Assembly (NCBI GenBank): GCA_934463165.1
Contig: CAKSJG010000007.1
Location: forward strand, 1-64,000
Length of the DNA: 64,000 nucleotides
Origin: an uncultured Clostridia bacterium
Lineage (GTDB): Bacteria > Bacillota > Clostridia > UMGS1810
Reading direction: 5' to 3'
The notes under the pieces were generated by a model, which saw only the letters and a list, made by a program, of their open reading frames with translations, was not told the DNA's origin and made no database searches. Shown here piece after piece: positions 8,306 through 17,678 of this stretch. Positions within the stretch are counted from its first letter, which is position 1, and each line of letters begins with the position of its first letter. The position numbers and the translations under genes were made by a program.

Positions 8306-10450
8306 TTATTCTGCCGGATAATTACCTGCGGTAACACCGTAAGGAGTTAAGCTTTCGAGCGAATCCCACAAAAATGCTTTTGCGGTCATTCCGCTTTCAA
8401 AGCCGTCAAATTCTGCCTTGAATGCCACGTCTCCGCTTGAGGAAAGTGTTTTTGTATCGGTAACTGCCGAAACGAGGGTATTGTCGCTGTAAATTGCAAG
8501 AATAAGAACAGCCGAAGGATCTGCAGCATCTAAAGTCTTAAAGTACTTGCCGTTTATCGAAGCCGTAACCTTGCCGTCCGTTTCGGTCACGCTTATTGCA
8601 GGGTCAAGAGTGAACTTTGATGTTTTTACCGTATAGTATTTTTTAATAAGACCGTCTGCCGTTTGCAAAACCAGAACATCGCCGTCCGATACGGAATCTG
8701 TCTTTTCGGTATATATTCCGTTTGAGAGAGTATATAACTTTTTGGAGCCGATACCCTCGGGATTTACGGATGCCATAAATTCATCATAATCCGATGAAGC
8801 AGCATAGATTTCGGCATTTTTAGCATCTGCCTGAATCATGCTTCCGACAGAGCCGTCATAGCTGTAGTCACCGAAATAAATCTTTATGTCATCAAGATAA
8901 AGATATGCCGCGCCTCCCGCATTTCTGTTAACACTTGCGGAAAGTCTTAAGAATGAGAAGGTATCGCCCTCTGCTTTTTGTATGGTTCCGTCTGAGACAA
9001 GATCGCCGTTAACGTATGTCTTGTAGCTTAAATCGGAAGGATCAAACGTGAACGCAACTCTTATCCAGCTTTGTTTCGCAAGCTTATATCCTCTGTTGTT
9101 TCCAACCGAAGAAATAACTTTTCCGTCATTATCAACTCTCAGAAAATCCAAAATATTTGTTTTGCCGTTAAGCTGATATGCAAGATGACCCTCAATGTAG
9201 TTATAATCACCGTCGCCGGCAACGGAAAATTCTACGGTTGATTTTACATTACCGATAAGTTTATTGGTGTCAATTCTATCAAACTGGAGTCTTGCTGCTG
9301 TATCGGATGTATTTCCGCTCGGCTGCTCTGCCGTAATGCGAAGTGAATTATCGTCTGCCGATTTTGTATATAACCCTGCGGCCTTGTCGGATGATCTTGT
9401 TGCATTTCCGTCTAAAGTTACTTTGCTTAAATCTTTGCTGTCAAAATCATATTCCGATTTCAGACCATCGGCGGACTGTACGGTTATGTAGCGTTTGCTT
9501 ACGAAATCCGTTACGCTGCTGTCAGTAACAATAATTGTATCTCCGATTGAAACAGTATCGCTGTCCGATTTTGCTGTATACAATGTTTTTGAAGCTCCTG
9601 CAGCATCTGCCGGAACCGTCAGATCGCCGTAAACCTCTACAGCTGATGTTGATGCAGCATTTTTAATATCCACAACTGTCATATCGCCGGAGATGTAAAG
9701 CGTATTGCTTCCGCTGCTGAAGAAAACATTCGAAGAATTAAAATTTATTTCCGGAGCAGTGCTCGGTGTGTATGATTTTAATCCTGTAGCAGATACCTTG
9801 AAATCATCCACTGCAACAAATGCATCTTTTGTACCGTCAGGAATTTCAGGTCTGAGTCTTATACGTTTCGTTCCTTTAGTATTGGTATCGCACAACTTAC
9901 CGTTTATGTACAACTGCGTTGAATAGCTTCCGTCTGCATCATAATTATTAAGCCAAAGTCCTACTCTGTTCCAAGCGTTGTCTTTCCATGCATCAGTATA
10001 ACTATTCAATAATAATCTGGTACTGCCGCTAAGCTGTATATCCCAAAGTGCACCGCCGCATGATGCCAAAGACATTTCATAGTATCTTCCGTCATTAACA
10101 ATATTGCTATTTGATGAAACAATATTGTAAAATGCAAATGTACCGTTTGTCTCGCCGGTTGCATCAGTTCCGTTTTGGCTGTTAATTCTCATTACCTGAC
10201 TGTAATCATCGGAAGATCTTCCGAATACTGCAGATTCATATCCGAATAACTTAGATCCGTTAAGAGATTTATTTACATCAACATTTTTATATATTGACGC
10301 ACCTGTACCCAAAGGAGAAAAAGCCAAGTAATCAGATTTATTGTCAAAGGTATATGAGCCACCGAGCGTTGCATCCGCAAACACGGACGTGCATGCCATT
10401 GACAAAATAAGTGTCAGGCTTAAAATTAAAGATAAAGCTTTTTTCTTCAT
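8306..10450 (-). CDS. Secreted LamG-like surface protein with C-terminal FLW-type module
   Basis: A 714-residue exported protein (signal peptide about residues 1-25, ending SVFA-DA). It has two concanavalin/LamG-like sandwich regions: about 30-220, with VGLWLNN and LYINGKLCDT, and about 345-530, with RVAFTFDP, TYVNGDLVSD and YLYLDDIKIYFGDY. Between and after these are short repeats of the type VSxGDTIIV / VSDGDVLVLQT(A)DG. The last about 95 residues are a small beta-rich module with the signature SGMTAKAFLWDSLESLTPYG. LamG-like domains generally bind sugars, so carbohydrate binding at the cell surface is inferred. No catalytic motif was recognised and no SLH domain is present. It is the last gene of the lyase operon, 73 bases behind the lyase-fragment gene, and is followed by a hairpin terminator. 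Confidence 0.75.
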   Translation of the reverse strand: MKKKALSLILSLTLILSMACTSVFADATLGGSYTFDNKSDYLAFSPLGTGASIYKNVDVNKSLNGSKLFGYESAVFGRSSDDYSQVMRINSQNGTDATGETNGTFAFYNIVSSNSNIVNDGRYYEMSLASCGGALWDIQLSGSTRLLLNSYTDAWKDNAWNRVGLWLNNYDADGSYSTQLYINGKLCDTNTKGTKRIRLRPEIPDGTKDAFVAVDDFKVSATGLKSYTPSTAPEINFNSSNVFFSSGSNTLYISGDMTVVDIKNAASTSAVEVYGDLTVPADAAGASKTLYTAKSDSDTVSIGDTIIVTDSSVTDFVSKRYITVQSADGLKSEYDFDSKDLSKVTLDGNATRSSDKAAGLYTKSADDNSLRITAEQPSGNTSDTAARLQFDRIDTNKLIGNVKSTVEFSVAGDGDYNYIEGHLAYQLNGKTNILDFLRVDNDGKVISSVGNNRGYKLAKQSWIRVAFTFDPSDLSYKTYVNGDLVSDGTIQKAEGDTFSFLRLSASVNRNAGGAAYLYLDDIKIYFGDYSYDGSVGSMIQADAKNAEIYAASSDYDEFMASVNPEGIGSKKLYTLSNGIYTEKTDSVSDGDVLVLQTADGLIKKYYTVKTSKFTLDPAISVTETDGKVTASINGKYFKTLDAADPSAVLILAIYSDNTLVSAVTDTKTLSSSGDVAFKAEFDGFESGMTAKAFLWDSLESLTPYGVTAGNYPAE

Positions 10451-10523
10451 AAATATTACATCCTCTTTTCTTATTAAAAATTTATTATAATCCGTTGGAT
10501 TAATAATCGTTAAAAATTTCGAT

Positions 10524-11744
10524 TTACCGAACGCTCCACTTTGATATGGGGTTGCTCTCGGGCGGAGAGGAGCTTTGCGGTTCGCCGTTCATTGACATCT
10601 TAACCGTTATATTAAGCTTGCCGGATGCCCGGACTTTTAAGGCAATTTTTTTGCCGCTGTTTTTCGCCTCGGAAAAACCGAGATCAATAAAACGCTTCTG
10701 CGGCATTACGGTAAGCTCATATGTCGGGTTGTCACCGTCTGCAATGAATTGCATTTTAAGTTTTTTGCCGCCGCTTGATAAAATCGCCGTGGTTTTGTCC
10801 GTTATTTCGATATCGGCATTTGTGTGCATAAACCACCATACCTCCGAATCATCCTTTGTAAGCTCGATTTCATCACGGACGGTAAACGCTCTTCTGCCCT
10901 CGGATACCAAATAACCGCGGATGTAATTTTTCACTTTGTACGATGTGTAGGTATCCGTCAGGTCCACATATGCATATGCTCCGCCGATGCCGCTCACCGG
11001 ACGGCTCATTTTTGCAAAAGCGTTTTTATCGGTTTCAAGGGCATTATCGGGGTTTATGACAACGCAGTTATGCCCTTCGGTTTTCATTCTGTAATAAAAC
11101 AAATCACTGTAGCCCGCATTTTGGGCATAATTGCCGCCGCTGCGTGAATAATGCGCCGGCTCGCTGCCGAGATCCATAGCCCATTTTACACCGCCGAGAG
11201 TAAACTGAAAAGAACCGCTGTCAAGATGCGAATGCGCGGAGTCGAATTTTCCGCCGTCTGCAAAAACCCAAAGAGCGTTTTTATCGCCGAATGATTCTCT
11301 CATGGTGATTATCTCGGATTCTCTGAAATATGAATCAAGCGGATAATGCATGGATGCGGTGCTGACCGTCACGCTTTTGCTTTTTACATTTATGGGTTTC
11401 AGATTATCCGCTCCGCTCCATAAAAATGCTTTTGCCGTCATTCCGACTTTAAGCTCACCGTCATATGTGATGCTGATTGGATAACTACCTGCGGATATAA
11501 AACTGCATTTTTCGGCCTTCATGCCCGAAAGCGAGCGTCCGTCATACACGGCAAGAATAAGATATGCCGACTGTATGCCGCCTTTTGTGCCTGTGCATTT
11601 TGCATTTACAAGAGCCGAGAGCTTGCCCGACGATTGCGTTACGGTTATGTATTCATCAAACACCGCCGATGCAGATGCTTTTATATTCAGCAATAACACG
11701 GCAAATATAATCCCCAAAAACCGTCTGATTAATTTTTGTTTCAT
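10524..11744 (-). CDS. Exported heparinase II/III C-terminal-domain protein lacking the catalytic toroid
   Basis: A 406-residue protein with signal peptide (about 1-26) and two parts. Residues 30-120 are the small module also seen at the C-terminus of the 8306-10450 product (here VGMTAKAFLWSGADNLKP). Residues 134-404 align without gaps, and by eye about two thirds identical, to roughly residues 939-1210 of the large lyase encoded at 13299-17663. That shared part is the beta-sandwich of heparinase II/III-type lyases, including the HSHLDSGSF motif whose histidine takes part in catalysis in related lyases, and GHNCVVINP. The alpha/alpha toroid with its catalytic Asn and Tyr is absent, so the protein is unlikely to be a complete lyase alone. 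It may be a duplicated binding or helper subunit. The start lies 2 bases after the stop of the preceding gene, indicating coupling. Confidence 0.78.
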   Translation of the reverse strand: MKQKLIRRFLGIIFAVLLLNIKASASAVFDEYITVTQSSGKLSALVNAKCTGTKGGIQSAYLILAVYDGRSLSGMKAEKCSFISAGSYPISITYDGELKVGMTAKAFLWSGADNLKPINVKSKSVTVSTASMHYPLDSYFRESEIITMRESFGDKNALWVFADGGKFDSAHSHLDSGSFQFTLGGVKWAMDLGSEPAHYSRSGGNYAQNAGYSDLFYYRMKTEGHNCVVINPDNALETDKNAFAKMSRPVSGIGGAYAYVDLTDTYTSYKVKNYIRGYLVSEGRRAFTVRDEIELTKDDSEVWWFMHTNADIEITDKTTAILSSGGKKLKMQFIADGDNPTYELTVMPQKRFIDLGFSEAKNSGKKIALKVRASGKLNITVKMSMNGEPQSSSPPESNPISKWSVR

Positions 11745-11746
11745 GG

Positions 11747-13294
11747 TTAAATATCTTTCAGCATAACCGTTTGATTATCGGTGTTGAAAATTACAAACTG
11801 AATTGTGTATCCGTCCTGATAAGAAACGTAATCCGTTATAAATTCACCATCCTGTATACGCTTGTATGAGATGTCTGCAAGAGTATCACCGTTCCATACG
11901 GAAACAACTGCCGTAAGGGTCATGCCGCTTTTGTTTTCATCCGTCATAACTCCGCTTATGCAGAGCTTGCCGTCCGATATATCTTTTTTGAGATCGGTAA
12001 CATCCAAAAGTGCGTTTTTCGTCTCAAACCAATCCGTAAGAACGAATTTAAGATTTGTGCCGTATTCATCTTTTATTTTTTCCGAAAGCTCGATTCTGTA
12101 GCGCGACTGCGAAATTAAGCTCTCACCGAATTCAACCGTAATTTTGCCGCTGTCATATGTGACATTGCTGACAACCGCTTCTCTGTTTTTATCTTCAAGA
12201 TATACCTTTACGGTGTCGGTATTTACGCTGTCGGCATCAAGTGAGGTGTTCATGACAGCCGTAACGGATGAGCTTTCCGGCGGAATCGGTGCATCGGAGC
12301 CGCCGTCTGCCGAGATATCCGTAATTACCGGAGATGAAATATAGTTCCAAATTTTAAAATTATCAAATGCTATGTGAGCCGTCTGACCGGGTGATGTGAC
12401 AGACATCGTAAAACGGAAGTTTGCCGATGAGGTATTTATCCCGAGGCTTTGCTCGCCCGTCTCTATTGTCGGCTCCGTCTCACCCTCTTTTGTGACCGTT
12501 AGGCTTGATACGGATTTGTTCAGATCAATATCAAATCTGAAATGATACCATGCGTCCTTTTCGTAAGAATATGTTTTGGTGGTGTCTGCTCCGCTGATAT
12601 TTGAATTTTTTATTGCCGATATCACCTTTAATTTTGTTCCTCCGCTTACGTATCTGAGCTGAAGATTATATACATTCGGAACAGTAGAAATAAATGCATC
12701 AAATTCCACTGTCGTTACGGAGCTTAGGTTTTGGTTCGCCTGGAAATATGCTCCGTTTTCTTTTTTATCTTCGCCGCCGACTGCGCTGATTTCCGCAACC
12801 GTGCCGTGCTCCGCACCGTAGACGGATTCGTCGTCTTTATTCACTATCACGGCGCTGCCTCTTGCAGAGCCGAACGATCCCGTGGTGCCTGTCGGAAGAA
12901 CCGCTCCTTCACTCACATAATCTGAAAGATCATTTTGCCAAAGAATATTTTCGCTTCTTTCGGCAATGAAGAATTTTACGGAATCGGAGCACAGCTCGGC
13001 GCCGTCTGCGTCATATGCAACAGCGGAGAGAGTATGTCTGCCCGCGGGCACTGCACTTAAATCTATGCTGCCGGACTCCGTCATATCGGCAAACGGAGCT
13101 TTATCGAGCATTACCGACACACCGGCAAGCTCTCCCGATGCATTTATTGTAACCGAGCCGAGCTCTGACGGTGCATAATATGCACCGTCTTCAAGCTCAA
13201 CCGATACGGAGGCGGAATCTGCCAATACTGCAGGCACACCCTGCAGAAGAAGCATGCACAAAAGCAAGGATATTATTTTATATATTTTTTTCAT
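11747..13294 (-). CDS. Secreted multidomain surface protein (Ig-like, LamG-like, SbsA-like Ig)
   Basis: A 515-residue exported protein (signal about 1-25, ending VLA-DS). By pattern: a bacterial Ig-like domain at about 30-110 (AGRHTLSAVAYDADG), a LamG-like sandwich at about 118-320 (VEFDAFIST, WYHFRFDIDL, AHIAFDNFKIWN), an SbsA-type Ig (Big_5-like) domain at about 330-425, with the typical YRIELSEKIKDEYGTNL, and a C-terminal module of about 75 residues that looks like a divergent relative of the FLW module in its neighbours. No enzyme motif was found. It is probably a sugar-binding or spacer protein at the cell surface. It is translated 4 bases after the large lyase gene and 2 bases before the lyase fragment, within one operon. 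Confidence 0.7.
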   Translation of the reverse strand: MKKIYKIISLLLCMLLLQGVPAVLADSASVSVELEDGAYYAPSELGSVTINASGELAGVSVMLDKAPFADMTESGSIDLSAVPAGRHTLSAVAYDADGAELCSDSVKFFIAERSENILWQNDLSDYVSEGAVLPTGTTGSFGSARGSAVIVNKDDESVYGAEHGTVAEISAVGGEDKKENGAYFQANQNLSSVTTVEFDAFISTVPNVYNLQLRYVSGGTKLKVISAIKNSNISGADTTKTYSYEKDAWYHFRFDIDLNKSVSSLTVTKEGETEPTIETGEQSLGINTSSANFRFTMSVTSPGQTAHIAFDNFKIWNYISSPVITDISADGGSDAPIPPESSSVTAVMNTSLDADSVNTDTVKVYLEDKNREAVVSNVTYDSGKITVEFGESLISQSRYRIELSEKIKDEYGTNLKFVLTDWFETKNALLDVTDLKKDISDGKLCISGVMTDENKSGMTLTAVVSVWNGDTLADISYKRIQDGEFITDYVSYQDGYTIQFVIFNTDNQTVMLKDI

Positions 13295-13298
13295 GATG

Positions 13299-16200
13299 TC
13301 ATGCTCCTTTCTTAACCAAGCTTATAAGCTCAACAACGTTGTTCCAAAGGCCGGCGTTGCTTCCATGACCGATAAACTTCACATAACGTGCGTTAACCGA
13401 CTGATTGAATTTGTAAATTTCGGCGCTGTCGGTTGTGCCCGATGATGTCATGCCGGTAATCATCGGCGTGTAGTTCACTCCGTCTGCCGACACAGCAATG
13501 TCGAATGTATATTTTCTTGCGCTTCCGAGATAGAATGCAACTGCTACGGCGTCGAGCTTTTTAACCTCGCCGAGGTCATGCACGAGCCACTCACCGTCAC
13601 CGTTTGCACTCCACCTTGTGCTTATATCACGGTCATACGAACCGTATCTTAAGTTATTCTGACTTGTTGTTGCGGTTGTCTGCTCGCTGCTTACATCGGA
13701 TTTTACTACCTTATAATAATCATACCCCTCGGTAATGAGTGCGGTTGATTCGTTAAGCTTAAATTCATAAATCGTGCAAAGATTGTTTTCGTCATAAGCA
13801 CGTATCAGATATTTTGTTACCGTGCCGTCCTTAGAATCTTTTGTGATTTCCGTGCGGTAGTCCGAGACTGCTTCGACAGTGGGCGCATTTTCGGTTTTAT
13901 CTATAATATAAGATACAGAATAATTTTCGGGTGAAAAGCCCGTAATTTCAACGCCGTTTACCTTAATTGCCTTTACTGTCGCATTTGATGACGGGGTCTG
14001 TGTCGGAGCAATTGTATCGTCTCCTTCTGCCGTCCATTCGGCAATCGGAGTTGTTTCAACCGGGGTACTGCTCTGAGGATCACCGATCATTGCCATTTTA
14101 ACCGTAATATTGAGTTTGCCCGATGCCTTAAGCTTCAGAGCAATTTTTTCACCGCTGTTTACCGTCTCTGCAAAACCGAGATCTATAAGACGTTTTTTCG
14201 GCATGCTTATAAGCTCGTATGTCGGGTTCTCACCCTCTATAACAAATTGCATCTTAAGCTGCTTGTTACCGTTTGAAATAATCGCGGTATTATTATCAAC
14301 TATCTGAATTGTTCCGTCGGTATTCATGAACCACCAAACCTCGGAATCGGCTTTTGCAAGATCGATTTCGTCACGGACGGTGAACGATCTTCTGCCCTCG
14401 GAAAGGAGATAGCCTCTGAGATATTTGTTAACCCTGTCGGATGTATAAGCATCCGTAAGATCCGCATAGGAATATGCTCTGCCGATGCCGCTTACGGGTT
14501 TTATGAGCTTGGTATCTGCGTTTTTATCCATCTCGATATTCTTATCGGGGTTAATGACAACACAGTTATGACCCTCGGCTTTTCTGCGGTAGTAGTCATT
14601 ATTTGTATATCCTGCCGCAACCGCAAAGTTTCCGCCGCTTCTGGAATAGTACGCATTCTCGGTGCCGAGGTCCGTTGCCCACTGATATCCGTCAAGCGTA
14701 AAGAGGAATGAGCCCGAATCTATGTGTGAATGCGAAGCATCCGCTTTACCTCCGTCGGCAAATACCCAAAGGGCATTTTTATCTTTATATGCCTGACGCA
14801 TTGTCATAACTTCTGATTCTCTGAAATACGAATCAAGAGAATATGTTATATTTTCGGAAGATGAGGTCATGCCCGTGTCGTACCACGAAAGAGCAAGAAC
14901 AGCATCTCCTCCCGTTACATCCGTAAACTCATCGATATTGTCCGTAAAGGATTTCATTGTATAGCCGAGATCAAGCTTATCGGCTATATACAGTCTGCTC
15001 GGGCAGTCAACTCTTGACTTGCTCATGTCGTTATACATTGCAACATAACCGAGAGGATCGCCGATTGCCGTGCGGAAATCGCACATTCCGACCATACCCT
15101 TCTGATATACGCCTTTGTTTATCTCACCTACAGTGGTTTCGTATGCTGCAAAGCCTATGCCGAGATTTGTAAAGAAATAATTCCAATAGTTTGTTCCCTC
15201 ATGCCATGCGCCGTCGGGAGCTATTACACTTATCGGATATTCCATGCTGAGCATTGCCTGCTCCAAAATGCCCGATACATACTCGGGTTCCATTTCCATA
15301 ACCGAGCAGCAGAGAGAGATTATATCTCCGTTTACAACGCCACCCCAGTTTGTATCCGTTTTGCCCCAGAAGCTGTTCTGGAAGCCTGCGGTTCCGTAAT
15401 ATACCTGACTGTTCGGGATAAAGCCCATGTTTTTGCATGCTTTATATATTGTTTGCTTTTGTTCTTCCGTAAGAAGATCATAGCACCAGTCAAAGCCTAT
15501 TGCTATGCCGTATTCTATTTCAGCTGTTCCCAAATGATGATCGGGATACCAATCCGGATATTCACAGAGCTTCAGCATTCCTTCTATTGCTTTTTCGCCG
15601 TATTTTTCATCACCGGTAAGCTGATATGCCATAGAGAGCACCGGCAGGTTATTTGTCGTATCAACCTTATCCATAAGACGTCCGCTCGATACATCATAAT
15701 CCGGGATGACATTGGTACCTGCCGAAATATATCCGTCTGCCTGTTTAATAATACCGTCGGCCCATGCTTTTTTGTATTTATCTGTCTTGATTTCTTGCTT
15801 AAGTCTTGCAAAGTCGGAAGCGTTTGCAATAACTCGCGGATGCAACGTAAGATCACCGCCGAGATTGTTTTTGGTCTTTTCCAAAAGCTCCGCCGCGGTG
15901 TAACGGTCAAACAACAAATATCTGCTTGCATCGCGAAGAGGCGAGGTAAGCTTTGTGTTTGACGTATCAATTGCGCTGCCCGACACCAAAAACATACCGC
16001 GAAGATCGTTATAATATTTATCTCCGAGAACATTTTTGCCGTATGCATCGGCAGGAATCATAAAATTTCCGTCTGAGATCACGGGGGCAACATCTATTGT
16101 GACCGTGTTTCCGTTTGCGGTCATTTCCGTTTTACCGACGGTAAATGACGCATTGCCGACTTTTATGTTATCTCCGCTTATCTCGGGTGTTACGGAGAAA

Positions 16201-17663
16201 AGTTTGCTGAATGTATCTGCCGAAACCAATGCTTCGTCACCGCTTACGATACAGGGGATATCAGTATCGATCTTTTTGTTGCCGTAATAAATCTTATTGG
16301 AATACGGTGAAAGAGCGGTTTTGCCGGCAAGCAAGGTTTTTGCGGCTTTATCAGAGAATATGCTCGTATAGCTTACCGGAGCATCCGAAAGATCGTCAAT
16401 GAGTTCTGTGCCTGAATATGCACGGATATTATCAACATCAATGTATCCCGGTGACGATGCTGCGTTTATAAACACTCTGACCTTTGACAATGCCTTGAAA
16501 TTTGCCGCAAGAGCAACACCCTTTGCAACAATTTTTTTATCTACATAAAAATCGTATGTATGAGTCGATATATTTGCCACAAGGCTGAGCCTGTGCCATG
16601 TATCGGAGGTGAGCTCTTTGCTCGATCCCTTAGCGGTTACGGTATTGTTCGTAAAGCTGACAAGGTTTGAAGCATACGCAGGAGATACGCTTGAATCCGT
16701 CATGTAAAAAAGCATACCCGAACCGGAAAAATCAAAAAACCTTATGTCATATTCAACGACAAGCTTTTGAGCGGTATTTGCAATTCCCGCTTCAATATGC
16801 AGACTCTCGGTTGATGAAGCAAGCTTTTCCATTCTTAAAAAGCCGTTTTCTCCCTCAAATTCATGCCTTATATCATTTGATTTCGATATTGTGGAAACAC
16901 CGTTTACCTTGCCGCTTTCGTTCATACCTATATTTGCAAATACGGAAAAACCGCTTTGCGATTCGTCAACTTCCGTAAACTCCATTGAGTCGGTATTATA
17001 TACAGAACTGCTTTTCGTTATTTTTTTCGGCTTCTCGCCCTCATATACTCTTATGTTATCCGCGAGCAAATAACACGGAGCTTCATTTGCACCGAAGGTT
17101 GAAATTTTAAGCGCGGAATAAGCAGTGCTCGGCATATCCCACTCGTTTAAAACACATCTATCATTTATATAAATGCTGTATGTATTAAAGCTGTTGTCAA
17201 ACAAAGCCGAAATTTTTGTCATTCTGCTCTTGCCGACAGCACCGAGCGATTTGCCCGATGCACTGATGAGATTTGACGCAGAATCAATTGTTAAAAGTGT
17301 GGTTTCCGCACCGGATGAAGTTAAAAGATCAATTTCACCCGAAACAGGAAGATTCTGATACATAAGCTCAAATTCTATTATGTATTTATCCGCCGCAGAC
17401 ATATCGGGCAGTGAAACGGTCATATCGTTGTTAACATAGCCCGCACAAAGAGACAGAACCTTGTTTTTGTCATTTAAGCTTATTACGCGGCTGTTTTCAC
17501 TTCCGGCGAGTTCAACGGATGCAGGAACTGCATTTGTAACCTCATCGTCAAATGTTATGTTTAAATATTCCGACGCGGCAAACGCCATGTGCGGCATGCA
17601 TGAAAGCATCATAACAATACTGATTAAAACAGCGGTACACCGCTTTAAAAATGTTTTTTTCAA
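13299..17663 (-). CDS. Large secreted heparinase II/III-type polysaccharide lyase
   Basis: A 1454-residue exported protein (signal about 1-29, ending AFA-AS). Domains by pattern: two LamG-like sandwiches (about 30-210 and 225-425), a copper-amine-oxidase-N-like stalk domain (about 440-560), an (alpha/alpha) toroid (about 590-930), a heparinase II/III beta-sandwich (about 939-1210), an Ig- or cadherin-like linker, and a C-terminal F5/8-type C (discoidin/CBM32-like) domain (about 1318-1454, with STRWSANGDGEWLVHDLG). Expected catalytic features are present: an Asn in DTNWGG, the EGTNYWNY motif with candidate catalytic Tyr, and SHSHIDSGSF with the sandwich histidine. Such enzymes cleave uronic-acid polysaccharides by beta-elimination, leaving unsaturated ends. 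The substrate is not predictable: family members act on heparin/heparan sulfate, alginate and other acidic glycans. It follows an S-layer-homology gene by 15 bases and is the central enzyme of the operon. Confidence 0.85.
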   Translation of the reverse strand: MKKTFLKRCTAVLISIVMMLSCMPHMAFAASEYLNITFDDEVTNAVPASVELAGSENSRVISLNDKNKVLSLCAGYVNNDMTVSLPDMSAADKYIIEFELMYQNLPVSGEIDLLTSSGAETTLLTIDSASNLISASGKSLGAVGKSRMTKISALFDNSFNTYSIYINDRCVLNEWDMPSTAYSALKISTFGANEAPCYLLADNIRVYEGEKPKKITKSSSVYNTDSMEFTEVDESQSGFSVFANIGMNESGKVNGVSTISKSNDIRHEFEGENGFLRMEKLASSTESLHIEAGIANTAQKLVVEYDIRFFDFSGSGMLFYMTDSSVSPAYASNLVSFTNNTVTAKGSSKELTSDTWHRLSLVANISTHTYDFYVDKKIVAKGVALAANFKALSKVRVFINAASSPGYIDVDNIRAYSGTELIDDLSDAPVSYTSIFSDKAAKTLLAGKTALSPYSNKIYYGNKKIDTDIPCIVSGDEALVSADTFSKLFSVTPEISGDNIKVGNASFTVGKTEMTANGNTVTIDVAPVISDGNFMIPADAYGKNVLGDKYYNDLRGMFLVSGSAIDTSNTKLTSPLRDASRYLLFDRYTAAELLEKTKNNLGGDLTLHPRVIANASDFARLKQEIKTDKYKKAWADGIIKQADGYISAGTNVIPDYDVSSGRLMDKVDTTNNLPVLSMAYQLTGDEKYGEKAIEGMLKLCEYPDWYPDHHLGTAEIEYGIAIGFDWCYDLLTEEQKQTIYKACKNMGFIPNSQVYYGTAGFQNSFWGKTDTNWGGVVNGDIISLCCSVMEMEPEYVSGILEQAMLSMEYPISVIAPDGAWHEGTNYWNYFFTNLGIGFAAYETTVGEINKGVYQKGMVGMCDFRTAIGDPLGYVAMYNDMSKSRVDCPSRLYIADKLDLGYTMKSFTDNIDEFTDVTGGDAVLALSWYDTGMTSSSENITYSLDSYFRESEVMTMRQAYKDKNALWVFADGGKADASHSHIDSGSFLFTLDGYQWATDLGTENAYYSRSGGNFAVAAGYTNNDYYRRKAEGHNCVVINPDKNIEMDKNADTKLIKPVSGIGRAYSYADLTDAYTSDRVNKYLRGYLLSEGRRSFTVRDEIDLAKADSEVWWFMNTDGTIQIVDNNTAIISNGNKQLKMQFVIEGENPTYELISMPKKRLIDLGFAETVNSGEKIALKLKASGKLNITVKMAMIGDPQSSTPVETTPIAEWTAEGDDTIAPTQTPSSNATVKAIKVNGVEITGFSPENYSVSYIIDKTENAPTVEAVSDYRTEITKDSKDGTVTKYLIRAYDENNLCTIYEFKLNESTALITEGYDYYKVVKSDVSSEQTTATTSQNNLRYGSYDRDISTRWSANGDGEWLVHDLGEVKKLDAVAVAFYLGSARKYTFDIAVSADGVNYTPMITGMTSSGTTDSAEIYKFNQSVNARYVKFIGHGSNAGLWNNVVELISLVKKGA

Positions 17664-17678
17664 ATTCTTCTCCCTCCC

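Noticed and set aside
15201..15962. Open frame of about 253 codons opposite the large lyase gene
   Set aside because: Antisense to the toroid domain; no ribosome site, no recognisable domain.
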